Assembly (NCBI GenBank): GCA_039198225.1
Contig: JBCCTQ010000014.1
Location: 34,173 to 98,172 of the forward strand
From: JASJAR01 sp039198225
GTDB taxonomy: Bacteria; Pseudomonadota; Alphaproteobacteria; Rhodobacterales; Rhodobacteraceae
Direction of reading: 5' to 3'
DNA length: 64,000 bases
The notes below the pieces were generated by a model. That model was not told where the DNA came from. It searched no databases and worked only from the letters and a program-made list of their open reading frames with translations. Below, piece after piece: positions 33,885 through 42,814 of this stretch (positions are counted from its first letter, which is position 1; the number at the start of each line of letters is the position of its first letter). A program made the position numbers and the translations under genes.

Positions 33885-36370
33885 CCGCCGGGCAAGCTCC
33901 AGACTGCTGAGATGCGTTCGCCGTTTCGCAACACAGCAAATTCCGCGCCATCCGGGCTGGTCTGGATGAGAGCGTCGAATGCAGCCTCGACACTCGCCGG
34001 GTCCATCAGCTTGGGCGCGTTCCCGGATGCGCCGATAACCACGTCACCGACTTTCAGATCAGTGGTGGCAAAACCAAGCCCGCCCACCGTGGTCACCCAT
34101 GTGTCGCCGGACTTTTCGGTCAGCAAGAGCGTGCCATCTGCAAGACGCGTTTTCCGCACCACCGGAACAGCCAGTTCGGCCCGTTCCAAGACGCCCGTCT
34201 TCGGATTGGCGTATCTCAAAACGGCGCGTGCGCGTCCGTCCGAAGCAACAGACAGGGCGCCCATGAAATGCTCCTCAAGCGTCGCGCCCTCCTGAAAACG
34301 CTCCCCGTTGAACGCGAAAAGCACCACGCCGTCGGTCAGCCACGGCGCATAGCCGGTCAGATCATTTTCAATGCCATCGCTGTTTACAACAAACACATCC
34401 GCAGAATGTCGTTTGGTCGCGACGGCTTTGAACGGAAGGTCAACATCCCAATAGGAATGATTAACGCGGGCAATCTGCGGGTTGCCACTTACTTTCATGA
34501 CAGGCGCTGTTGTATCCGCCACAATGCCGAGGACCGATGCGAAGGTGCCGCTGGATTGCGTTGAGTTGACGGGGGGCAAGGCCACGCTGAGTGGATCATA
34601 GGCCGTCGGGGCAATGGCCGCCAGCGCGAGGTCTGCGGGCGGTTCCGGCACCACGGTTGGGACAGATGGCATGGTCGGCTGCTTGCGCGCGTTGGGCCGC
34701 AATCGCACGGACGAAGTTTGTTCTGCGCGATCAAACTCGTCGACAATCGGACGCCCGCCCGACCCGTTGTCTGAACCGGCGGCGAATGTCCGGGATGTTC
34801 CCGACAGAACGTTTTGGCCGATAGCGGGCGCTTTTCCGGGTGAGAGGACCGGAAGTTGATTGGGAGAGGCATTGCGAATGTCAGACGGAACGGCTTCCAC
34901 CGCCGCGGCTGCAATCTCGGGGGTTTCGGATACTGCATCGCCGGGTTCGGCGGCCAAAGACGGCGGCTGATCCTGCCCCACCGCGGCGAGAGACGCGGGC
35001 GTTTCCTCAAGCGGGGGCGCGGGGGATTGCACGGAAACACGCGGCAAACTGTCCATGACCGGCGCGGCCGCAAGCGACGTTTCGGGCAATTGCCGTGACG
35101 CGTCGATCAAGGGCCGGACGGGCACCGCAACTGGCAGCACAGTCGCGGGGTCGCTTGCATCGCTGGTCTCGGACGCGAGCGTTTGAACATCGGATTGCAA
35201 AGCTGTCGGCGCCAATGACAATGGCGCGCGGTCCGACCGCAACCACAACGCGGCAACGCCCAAGAGAAGTGCGATTGTGCATACGCCGGCCGCAAGGCGC
35301 CGCTTGTCACCCGTTTGCTGAACAACGCGATTGACGAATGCTTGCGGCTCAAGTCTCGCGACGCCCTCGATCAGCCTTTGCGAAGGTCCGGAAACGGCCG
35401 TGACAACACGTGTTTTCGCGGGCGTTATCCGGTCCAGCCAATCGTCCGCCGTTTGGACCCGGTCTTGCGGAAGGACGGCAAGTGCTGTGTCAATCGCCCT
35501 TAGAAACCTCTGCGGATAACCTGTGACGTTTCCGGCAAGCAGACGGTAAGGATCTTCCTCGTTCCGCGCGAGCGCCGCGATGCGCGTCGGCGCATCCACC
35601 GGCGCTTCGCGCGAAATAAGGTGATACATTGAAGCCGCGAAGGAATAGAGGTCGCTCGATGTCCCCTGCGGACTGCCTTCTACATAGAACTCCTGCGGCG
35701 AGTACCCGTCCTTTACGAACTTCATGCGCGACAGTTTGCGCTGCGCATACTGAACATGCTGGCGGGCGGCGCCGAAGTCGATCAGCACAGGTGCGCCGCT
35801 CGGGGAAATCAGGATGTTGTCAGGTGAAATGTCGCGATGCAGCATCCCCATCGAGTGGATGTAGGAAATTGCGCCCAACATGGTCCGCGTCAGCGCCTGA
35901 ACCCTTTTGGGGGGAAGGCTCTGGTCATTGTCGAGAAGATCGAGAAGGTCGGGACCGTCAATGAAATCCATCGCCATATAGGCTGTGTCGTTCTCTTCGA
36001 AAATCTGGTGAACATGCACGATGTTCTCGTGGCGCACATTGGCCAGATTGTGCGCTTCTGTCACAAAAAGGCGGACGATCCGATCGAGTTCATCCTGATA
36101 TTTCGGGCTGCGCGCGAGCATTGTCTTGCCACGGCGAAAAGCCATTTCGCTCGGGAAACACTCTTTGATGACGATCTTCCGGCCCAGACTGTCGCGCGCG
36201 ACATAGGTGATACCAAAGCCGCCGCAATTCAGGTAGCCCTCGATCTTGTATTGACCGACGAGAAGTCGTGTTCCGGCCGGGAGGGTCTGCAGGCCGCCTT
36301 CGTTGCTTTTTGTCTTCTCTGCATCCGCAACGCGAAATTTTTCCAGATCGACGACTTCATTCTGTTGCAT
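33881..36370 (-). CDS. Membrane-anchored Ser/Thr protein kinase with PDZ-like C-terminus
   Basis: 829 residues from ATG at 36370. Kinase domain about 44-315: Gly loop GYLNCGGFGITYVA (45-58), ATP lysine Lys69 (VIKECFPSEMAFR), helix-C Glu105, catalytic loop HRDISPDN (178-185), DFG (198-200), SPQEFY. Ser182 replaces the usual catalytic-loop lysine, as in other bacterial kinases with the IKE-x-FP motif. One transmembrane helix at about 359-378 is followed by a 250-residue Pro/Ala/Ser-rich linker, probably periplasmic, and a C-terminal domain ending in a PDZ-like segment (GLGFATTDLKVGDVVIGASG). Substrate unknown. The ATG at 36409 has no ribosome site. Confidence 0.88.
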   Translation of the reverse strand: MQQNEVVDLEKFRVADAEKTKSNEGGLQTLPAGTRLLVGQYKIEGYLNCGGFGITYVARDSLGRKIVIKECFPSEMAFRRGKTMLARSPKYQDELDRIVRLFVTEAHNLANVRHENIVHVHQIFEENDTAYMAMDFIDGPDLLDLLDNDQSLPPKRVQALTRTMLGAISYIHSMGMLHRDISPDNILISPSGAPVLIDFGAARQHVQYAQRKLSRMKFVKDGYSPQEFYVEGSPQGTSSDLYSFAASMYHLISREAPVDAPTRIAALARNEEDPYRLLAGNVTGYPQRFLRAIDTALAVLPQDRVQTADDWLDRITPAKTRVVTAVSGPSQRLIEGVARLEPQAFVNRVVQQTGDKRRLAAGVCTIALLLGVAALWLRSDRAPLSLAPTALQSDVQTLASETSDASDPATVLPVAVPVRPLIDASRQLPETSLAAAPVMDSLPRVSVQSPAPPLEETPASLAAVGQDQPPSLAAEPGDAVSETPEIAAAAVEAVPSDIRNASPNQLPVLSPGKAPAIGQNVLSGTSRTFAAGSDNGSGGRPIVDEFDRAEQTSSVRLRPNARKQPTMPSVPTVVPEPPADLALAAIAPTAYDPLSVALPPVNSTQSSGTFASVLGIVADTTAPVMKVSGNPQIARVNHSYWDVDLPFKAVATKRHSADVFVVNSDGIENDLTGYAPWLTDGVVLFAFNGERFQEGATLEEHFMGALSVASDGRARAVLRYANPKTGVLERAELAVPVVRKTRLADGTLLLTEKSGDTWVTTVGGLGFATTDLKVGDVVIGASGNAPKLMDPASVEAAFDALIQTSPDGAEFAVLRNGERISAVWSLPGG

Positions 36371-36414
36371 TTCACCACCCAAATGCAGATCAACCGTTTC
36401 GTTGTGCATGATTT

Positions 36415-36431
36415 GTAAACGATTGGTTTAC
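36415..36431. promoter_or_regulatory. Palindrome upstream of the kinase gene
   Basis: Perfect inverted repeat GTAAAC-GATTG-GTTTAC, 45 bp upstream of the chosen kinase start. Position and symmetry fit an operator; the binding protein is unknown. Confidence 0.35.
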
Positions 36432-36880
36432 GGCATTTTTGTGAAGACAACTTGGCGCTTTTGCGGAGCGGGCGGTCTGGGCGTCTTGCAGACTTCATTT
36501 GCGCAACGCGTGCAGATTGCGGCGCGAAAGCGACATTCCCTGCTGACTGCTCAGAAACAAAACAAGGCACTGTTTCTCTTTGCGAAAAAATCATCCGGCG
36601 CATGGCCGGAGGGATGTGGAGCCAACAGCAGCATGAAAGCATGCGACCTAAGCCACCCCACATTTCCGCTCCGATCACGTCCGTTTTTCCGGAGCGCCGC
36701 ACACATCGTTTTCTCGCATCCAAAGAGCGGCCAAGAACCCTTGTTCGCTTGACGTTGCGGCAATACGCTGTAAACGCAAGCAATGGAATGAGCTTCACGG
36801 TTTCGGATCGAAGGGAAGGCCGCGACCGCAACACTTCGGTACGCGATGGATCGATCGACGAGCTTGTGAGGCTTTCGCGC

Positions 36881-36953
36881 GCGATATCGCGCAAGTCGCG
36901 GTGACCGTTCTTCTTGGGGAGGATTCAAAGAGGACGGTCACCGCCGATATCGC
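36881..36953. other. Long two-segment hairpin, possible small RNA or protein-binding site
   Basis: Outer arms GCGATATCG (36881-36889) and CGATATCGC (36945-36953) pair perfectly over 9 bp. Inner arms CGGTGACCGT (36899-36908) and ACGGTCACCG (36934-36943) pair over 10 bp around a 25-nt loop. The left side has a 9-nt bulge (36890-36898), the right side 1 nt. No T-tract follows on either strand. Confidence 0.5.
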
Positions 36954-37128
36954 AAACTGATCGCCTAGCTACAGGTGCTGACCCTGTGCCTCTGCGGGCG
37001 AACGTGGCAGCGCAGTCTTCATGAACATTCATTGATTTCAGACACGACGTATAGCGTCTGAACCATCCGAACCCAACACGGCAAGCTCCAGCTCAAAGGG
37101 CGCGTTTTCAGGTCAGATAGGGAAGCAA

Positions 37129-37155
37129 GGGCAGGCGGCACAAGTCCACCTGCCC
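37129..37155 (-). terminator. Possible weak terminator after the small ORF
   Basis: On the minus strand, arms GGGCAGG and CCTGCCC (7 bp, 13-nt loop) followed by TTGCTTCCC. It lies 53 bp downstream of the stop of the 37208 ORF. The T-tract is poor. Confidence 0.35.
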
Positions 37156-37207
37156 TGATCACGATGTCCCAATCGCGACCCTGACAACGATAGCTGAAAA
37201 GGTGATT

Positions 37208-37414
37208 TCAGCTAACAGCGGAAGGCGCCGCTTGACCCCTTCCCGTGAGGTGCTGAATTTCCAAAAGAGCTGCTTCTCTTGCCTGTTCGATTGCGCGAAC
37301 CAACGCCTCTTCCCCGATGTCCCTGGCGTTGTTGGCTGAGAATTCCAGCATGGCTTGGATTACACGAAACGCGTCGAGGCGTTCCGAAATTTCGATGTCA
37401 GTCACGTGCCTCAT
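37208..37414 (-). CDS. Small hypothetical protein
   Basis: 68 residues from ATG at 37414; a TTG start at 37486 would give 92 residues but leaves only 5 bp to the divergent lysR ATG. The product is predicted helical and amphipathic (ISERLDAFRVIQAMLEFSANNA, then EALVRAIEQAREAALLEIQHL), without signal peptide or membrane helix. No family recognised. Its divergent position beside a lysR-type gene makes it a candidate LysR target. Confidence 0.5.
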   Translation of the reverse strand: MRHVTDIEISERLDAFRVIQAMLEFSANNARDIGEEALVRAIEQAREAALLEIQHLTGRGQAAPSAVS

Positions 37415-37491
37415 CCCTGCGCGTGTTGCTTCCTCTGCAACAATTTGAAGTGACTGGATTCGCAGATCAATCGATGTGATAATCAAATTCC

Positions 37492-38406
37492 ATGCAAAAT
37501 TTCGATCTATTCAGGCTGGACGGGCATACGTTGCGCGTATTCTGCTCGGTTTGCGAAACCGGGTCCGTCAGCCGGACGGCAGAACTTTTCGACCTCAACC
37601 AATCAACCATCAGCCACACCATTGAGAAAATGCGTAGCGCCGTCGGCGATCCGCTTTTCGTAAAGTCCGGTCGTGGCATCACGCCGACCGACAAAGCCCT
37701 GGCCATTTTGCCTCGCGTGCAAAAGATACTAAGCGATATCGAAGGGCTCGTGGCGGCAGAAAGATACGATGCTTCGAAGGACACGAAACCTGTCGTTCTG
37801 GCGATACCAACCCCGGCCCTGCTGCACGATGTGAAGCGACTTCGGTCAAGTTTGCTGGCGATCGAACCAAGCACTGTCTTCGAACTGCGACGGCTCGCAC
37901 GAAGTGATGACCTGACAAAGCTGCTGACCCAGAACGAGGCCGACCTCGCCATCAGTCCGGCGGAGGTGAGATATCCGGCAACACTGAACCACTGCCACTA
38001 TGGCGAAGACAGCCTGGTGATCTTCTATGACCCGGAGTGCCGCCAACCTGTCCGAACACTGGAAGACTATACCACCGCATGGCATGGAAGGGTGAACTTC
38101 AGCGGCAACTCAAAGGGCGTCGTTGAACGGGCGATGACCGAATTGGGGGTAAAGCGTCGCGCCACACTCGTTGCACCGACAGCTTCCATGCTGGGCGATT
38201 TGATAAGGGGAACCGACATCGTCGCGACCATGCCCAAGCAACTGGCTGTGACAGCCTATCGCCATTTGGCTTTTTGTCAGCCGCCGTTTCCCCTGCCACG
38301 TCTGCAATACGATCTCGTATGACATCGGCGCTTCGAGAATTCCGGTCGAAACGTCTGGTTAAGGCAGCAAGTGCTCGGCGCTCGGAAAGAAGTTGCAGAA
38401 ACCTGA
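37492..38406 (+). pseudogene. LysR-family regulator gene interrupted by an in-frame TGA
   Basis: The first 276 codons (to 38322) encode an N-terminal helix-turn-helix (TGSVSRTAELFDLNQSTISH near residues 24-43) and most of an effector-binding domain of the NodD/LeuO-like branch. The frame ends at TGA (38320-38322), but reading on in the same frame gives HRRFENSGRNVWLRQQV and a stop at 38404-38406. That tail matches the usual LysR C-terminus, where the motif is LVWHxR: codon 277 is the expected Trp (TGG) changed to TGA. Full length would be 304 residues, normal for the family. Either a nonsense mutation, a sequencing error, or a slightly shortened working protein. Confidence 0.75.
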
Positions 38407-38413
38407 AAACGCC

Positions 38414-41400
38414 TTATTCCGCTGCGACGGACGTGCTCGACGGTGTCGACAGCGCCACGATCTTGTCGTCCGCTGCCGCCATGAAGGCACCTCTGCGCCG
38501 GATCAGGGCAAAGACAGGCGGCGTGAAGTAGAACGACACCACGGTCGACAGCAAAACACCGCCTGCGATTGCGACCGCGAACGGGGGCCAGAATGCACCG
38601 CCCGCCAGTATCAATGGCAGGAACCCGCCAAAGGTGGTGATCGTCGTCGATATTATGTGACGGCTGGAACCGGTTACGACGCGTGCCATCGCGTCCGTAT
38701 CGCCGTGCCGCGCCGCGTCATCCTGCTGCAGGCCCGTAAGGATGATGATCGCCGCATTGATCGAAACACCGATGGACCCGATCACACCGATGATCGCCTG
38801 AATGCCGAAAGGGTATTGCATGATCGCAAGCGAAAGCATCGACAGGCCAGCGGACAGCACACAGACGACCAGGGCAACAACCGTCAGGCGAAACGAATTG
38901 AATGTCAGCGCAATCGTCGCGATTGTCAGGGTGACGATCAGTCCGACCGATGCCATGAGATTGCCGACCGTGTTCGAACGCGCGTCGCTGTCACCCCCAA
39001 GCGCCAGCGTGTACCCGTCCGGCAATTCGAAACCGCGGTCGTCCAGGGCCGCCAGCACCTGTTGCAGCGCCTCCTCGGGCAAAACATCGGGCACAAGAAA
39101 CGCCTGAACGGTATTTTCACGCATCCCGTCGCTGCGGGTGATGACGCTTTCCGAGGGTTCGACCACCGGCTCGGCGATCTCAGACAGGGGAACAGCCGGG
39201 AAACCGCCGCGTCCCGATATCGCCGCACCGTTCGGCAAAATGATCGGCGTATCTGCAATGGCCTGCAAATCCGCGCGCAGCCCCTGCCCCATGCGGACGC
39301 GCACCGGCAACTGTTCCGTGCCTTCCACTAGCGAGCCGCCTGTCACGCCCACCAACGCAGAATTCAGTTGAGCCGCCACATCAGCCACATCGAGGCCAAG
39401 GCGTCGCGCCGCCACTTCGTCAATCTGGAACCTCACCTGCGGAGTCCCACCGTTGACCCCGGCACGCGCCATCGTCACCAGATCAAGGTCAGCCATGATG
39501 GCACGCACCTCATCGCCAAGAACCCGAAGCGTACCAATTTCCTGCCCTCTGATCGTGATCTCTACCGGGGCGTCGACCGGCGGTCCCTGCACAAGCCCGC
39601 GCACGATCACAAGGGCATCCGGGAAGCGCGCATCAAACTCCGCCTGCAAGGAAGACACAAGGCGATCGGCGGCGGCATTTGTGTCCGTCGTGACCATGGC
39701 TTGGGCGTAACCGGGCTCCTGCGAGCGGTTGCCGACGATGTTGTAATAGAATGCCGGGCCAGACCGCCCCATGGTCCAGTAGACACTCCGCGTCTCGGCG
39801 TCCGAGCGAATGATCTCGTCCATCGCGGCTACCGTCCGGGCGGTTTCAGATATCGCGCTGCCGCCCGGCAAATCAATCTCGACATAGAACTGATTGCGTT
39901 CCACCCCGGGAAAGAACTGCGCCGTCAGCGTTGGAAAGGCAGCAAAGCCAAGAACCGGCAGGATAAGGGACAGCGCGATGGCTCGCAGCGGGTTTCGAAC
40001 GGCGAGCCTGATTGACGCTTCAAAGGCGCGCCCGAGCAACGGGATCGAAATGCCCCGGCTGAGAAACGATCCGCGCTCCGCCGTCGGCAGAACCCAGCCC
40101 GCAATGGCGGGTGTGATGGTAAGGGCGACGAAAAGCGACCAGACCAGCATCAGAACAACAGCGATCGCGATAGAGCCAACGAAATCGCCCGCAGGTCCGG
40201 GCAGCAGGATCATCGGGGTGAATGCCAGCGCCGTGGTAACCGTGGAGGCGAGCAAGGGTGTTGCCAACCGCCGGACGGCATCGCGCACGGCATGCGCCCG
40301 TGCCATCCCTTCACCCAGGCGGCGACGGACTTCATCGGTCATCACAATGGCTGCGTCGACCAAAAGACCCAGCGCCACGATCAGCCCCGTCACCGACATC
40401 TGATGGATGGGCAGCCCAATGAAATTCATCGTTGCCAGAGTTGCGAGTGAGACGATGGGAAGGACGAGCGCGACAATCGCGGCGGCCCGAAGCCCGAGTG
40501 TCACGAAAAGGACCGCGACCACCAGCGTGACGCCGATGGCCATGTTTGTTCCCACTGACGACAACCGGTCGAGCGTATAGGTGCTCTGATCGAACAACAG
40601 CTTCTCTTCGATGCCGAGCGGCACCGCCTCGGCGCCTTGCGCCAACTCCTCTCGCAAGAAGCCCATCCAGCGATCAATCTGCACGCCGTCCTGGGCAAGG
40701 ATGCCGATCAGGATGGCCGGGCGCCCGTTGGCCAAAGCGTGTTCCGCTGCGGGAACGCGCGGGCCGCGATCGACAGTTGCGATGTCGCCAACAGTGACCA
40801 TGCCCCCGTTGACACTTTCCCGCAGCACCACCTGGCGCACGCGCTCGAGCGTCTCGATTTCACCGCTGACGTTTATTGTCAGATCGACGTCGCCCAGCAC
40901 GCGACCCGCCTGAACCTTACCGTCGGCTTCTGCGATGCGGGCGGAAATCTCAGCGGCGGTCAGTCCCAAAGCGGCCGACTGCTCTGGATCAATCTCGACC
41001 GAGATTTCCTCGACAGGCGTCCCAAAGAACTCCACGGCCCGCGTCGCGGGTATCCCGCGCAGGCGATCTCCCAAAGCTTCCGCATGGCGCGACAGAACCG
41101 TAAGCGGCATCGTGCCTTCAGGGGATGTGATCGCAATGACAGCGGAATAGGCCGATATACCTTCCGCATCGAAATCGGGCGCCAACACGCCGGGTGGGAA
41201 ACTCCGCCGAGCGTCTTCCACCGCGTCACGCGCTTCTCCCCAGACCTGCTCAATCGTGGCTTCGTCCAGCGTTTCGATCAACTCGACAGAGACGACCGAA
41301 ACCCCTGCCCGCGAAACGGACTCTACGGTGTCGATCTCTGCAATGGAGCGCAGTTCATCTTCGATTTCCGCCGTGACCAGAGCCTCCACCCTTTCAGGGT

Positions 41401-41557
41401 CAGCGCCAGGAAACTGCGTCGTGACGGTTGCGAACAGGTTCGTAATCGTCGGGTCTTCCTGACGCCCGAGCGAGAGGAAGGAAGACAGTCCGGCGGAAAC
41501 CAGAACCAGGACTATCAAGGCCACCAGACGCGGCTGCCGGAAAGTGAGAGTTTCCAT
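38414..41557 (-). CDS. RND-family efflux transporter, inner-membrane subunit
   Basis: 1047 residues. Proton-driven RND pump of the AcrB/MdtB type: helix 1 near the N-terminus (LVALIVLVLVSAGLSSFL), two large periplasmic loops, helix 4 with the paired acidic residues GLLVDAAIVMTDEVRRRLGEG near 397-417, and a second bundle ending GVLLSTVVSFYFTPPVFALI. The N-terminus METLTFRQPRLVALI and substrate loops resemble multidrug rather than metal pumps. Its ATG is 9 bp after the membrane-fusion gene stop. No TolC-type outer-membrane gene is in the operon. Confidence 0.92.
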   Translation of the reverse strand: METLTFRQPRLVALIVLVLVSAGLSSFLSLGRQEDPTITNLFATVTTQFPGADPERVEALVTAEIEDELRSIAEIDTVESVSRAGVSVVSVELIETLDEATIEQVWGEARDAVEDARRSFPPGVLAPDFDAEGISAYSAVIAITSPEGTMPLTVLSRHAEALGDRLRGIPATRAVEFFGTPVEEISVEIDPEQSAALGLTAAEISARIAEADGKVQAGRVLGDVDLTINVSGEIETLERVRQVVLRESVNGGMVTVGDIATVDRGPRVPAAEHALANGRPAILIGILAQDGVQIDRWMGFLREELAQGAEAVPLGIEEKLLFDQSTYTLDRLSSVGTNMAIGVTLVVAVLFVTLGLRAAAIVALVLPIVSLATLATMNFIGLPIHQMSVTGLIVALGLLVDAAIVMTDEVRRRLGEGMARAHAVRDAVRRLATPLLASTVTTALAFTPMILLPGPAGDFVGSIAIAVVLMLVWSLFVALTITPAIAGWVLPTAERGSFLSRGISIPLLGRAFEASIRLAVRNPLRAIALSLILPVLGFAAFPTLTAQFFPGVERNQFYVEIDLPGGSAISETARTVAAMDEIIRSDAETRSVYWTMGRSGPAFYYNIVGNRSQEPGYAQAMVTTDTNAAADRLVSSLQAEFDARFPDALVIVRGLVQGPPVDAPVEITIRGQEIGTLRVLGDEVRAIMADLDLVTMARAGVNGGTPQVRFQIDEVAARRLGLDVADVAAQLNSALVGVTGGSLVEGTEQLPVRVRMGQGLRADLQAIADTPIILPNGAAISGRGGFPAVPLSEIAEPVVEPSESVITRSDGMRENTVQAFLVPDVLPEEALQQVLAALDDRGFELPDGYTLALGGDSDARSNTVGNLMASVGLIVTLTIATIALTFNSFRLTVVALVVCVLSAGLSMLSLAIMQYPFGIQAIIGVIGSIGVSINAAIIILTGLQQDDAARHGDTDAMARVVTGSSRHIISTTITTFGGFLPLILAGGAFWPPFAVAIAGGVLLSTVVSFYFTPPVFALIRRRGAFMAAADDKIVALSTPSSTSVAAE

Positions 41558-41566
41558 GGCGAACCC

Positions 41567-42727
41567 CTATTCGCTGAGTTTCAGAACAACTTCCTGACCG
41601 ACCGTCACCCGTTGCGGGCCCCGGTCGATCAGGGGTGTGCCGTCGGCAAAGGCAGCACGAACGAATACGCGATCACTCTCGGCGTGCAGTATCTCGACTG
41701 GTGCTGACCGCACCGCATTTTCTGCGTCCACCGTCAGAACCGTCCACTGACCGCGCGCGCCCTCTTTCAATCCGGTCAGCGGCACCCAGAAGCCTTCCGC
41801 GTCGACGCGTTCGGACAAATGCACGCGTGCTGTCTGGCCGAAAGCAAAGTCAGCGTTCGTGTCAATTGCAAAGATGGCCGTTCGCGTGCGCGTCACCGGA
41901 TCGACATCCGGGCGAAGTGAAATCAGTTCGGCCGTGCTGACGGTTCCTGCGACGTCGATTTCCGCCTTAGCCAAATCGTCTGCTGTCAGGTCCAAAGGCA
42001 CACCGACACGCACCTGCGGCCCGGTGGTTTCAATCAGGCCCAGCACGGGTTGGCCGGGACTGAGGGCCTCACCACCATCCAGAAAACGCGCGGTTACGAG
42101 ACCCGCAAAGGGTGCGGTTATTTCGGATTTTTCCATCCGGATATCGACACTGGCGAGGCTCGCCTCAATCTCGGCTATGCGATTGGAAAGTTCATCGCGC
42201 CGGGACAGCGCTTCGTCGACGCCGGATTGCGGCGCAAACCCCCGGTCCAGCAATGCTTCGTTGCGCGCGACTGTCTGTTCGGCAAAGGTCAGTTGCGCTT
42301 CGGCCGCCGCCTTGGAGGCCAGCAGCCGCGTGCGCTCCGCCTCCAAAATGGCCGTGTCCTGACGCGCCACGACCTGACCCACGTCAACCGGGTAACCTTC
42401 GTCCACCAGCACGGCAACGAGGCGCCCCGCAAGTTCGAAGGACAAGGTCGTCGCCTTTCTTGCTTCGACCTGTCCAATGAACGCGCGTCGGACATCGTAA
42501 CCGGTTTCCAGCTTCAAAGGTGTCGCGGCCACCGGAATGGCAGGAGCCGCATCGGGCGTCGGTGCTGCATCCGCGCGGCGTGCCAACTCGGATGCGCCGT
42601 ACTGGATCGCAAACGCTGCACCAGCGACAACACCAAGCGTAAGCGCCGTGTTTAAAAGCATGCGCACACCGCGCCTCACAGCGCCGCGAAAGCCCGATCC
42701 TTGGGATGTGGTCTGTTGCTTTTCCAT
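41567..42727 (-). CDS. RND efflux periplasmic adaptor (membrane fusion protein)
   Basis: 386 residues from ATG at 42727 (AGGAGGG upstream). N-terminal signal anchor (MLLNTALTLGVVAGAAFAI), lipoyl/barrel-sandwich halves around 85-110 (FELAGRLVAVLVDEGYPVDVG) and 185-215 (ITAPFAGLVTARFLDGGEA), an alpha-helical hairpin between them, and a beta-barrel with DVDPVTRTRTAIFAI. It links the inner-membrane pump to an outer-membrane channel encoded elsewhere. Operon with the RND pump and divergent from tetR. Confidence 0.92.
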   Translation of the reverse strand: MEKQQTTSQGSGFRGAVRRGVRMLLNTALTLGVVAGAAFAIQYGASELARRADAAPTPDAAPAIPVAATPLKLETGYDVRRAFIGQVEARKATTLSFELAGRLVAVLVDEGYPVDVGQVVARQDTAILEAERTRLLASKAAAEAQLTFAEQTVARNEALLDRGFAPQSGVDEALSRRDELSNRIAEIEASLASVDIRMEKSEITAPFAGLVTARFLDGGEALSPGQPVLGLIETTGPQVRVGVPLDLTADDLAKAEIDVAGTVSTAELISLRPDVDPVTRTRTAIFAIDTNADFAFGQTARVHLSERVDAEGFWVPLTGLKEGARGQWTVLTVDAENAVRSAPVEILHAESDRVFVRAAFADGTPLIDRGPQRVTVGQEVVLKLSE

Positions 42728-42753
42728 CGCGCCCTCCTGGAAAGTTAGCACCT

Positions 42754-42767
42754 CTTACATATGTTAG
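42754..42767. promoter_or_regulatory. Candidate TetR operator
   Basis: CTTACATATGTTAG, with an 8-bp perfect core ACATATGT and two more symmetric outer pairs, in the 87-bp gap between the divergent adaptor and tetR genes. Typical size and position for autoregulatory TetR control of a pump operon. Confidence 0.45.
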
Positions 42768-42814
42768 ATGCTCTCACTTTGACAAGTGTTACGTGATTTG
42801 CGAGACATTGGATC

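Larger units (their letters stand above)
36371..37207. other. 837-bp intergenic region without a convincing gene
   Basis: Open frames of 100-220 codons exist on both strands (for example 36452-36904 plus), but they have no recognisable family, are rich in Arg/Ser/Cys as expected of non-coding GC-rich DNA, and lack clear ribosome sites. The region holds a kinase-proximal palindrome (36415-36431), a long imperfect hairpin (36881-36953) and a smaller hairpin (37129-37155). An unannotated small RNA is possible around 36880-37160. Confidence 0.5.

Noticed and set aside
34840..35282. Frames opposite the kinase linker
   Set aside because: Antisense to the Pro/Ala-rich linker; no start signals or family features.
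36452..36904. Possible 150-codon gene upstream of the kinase
   Set aside because: No family resemblance, no ribosome site, Arg/Ser-rich composition typical of spurious frames; its end lies in the long hairpin.
37108..37135. Resemblance to the conserved loop of 4.5S/SRP RNA (CAGGTCAG ... GGAAGCA ... GGCAG)
   Set aside because: The diagnostic GGAA tetraloop with the second GGAAGCA spacing is missing and the flanks do not pair into an SRP helix; treated as coincidence.
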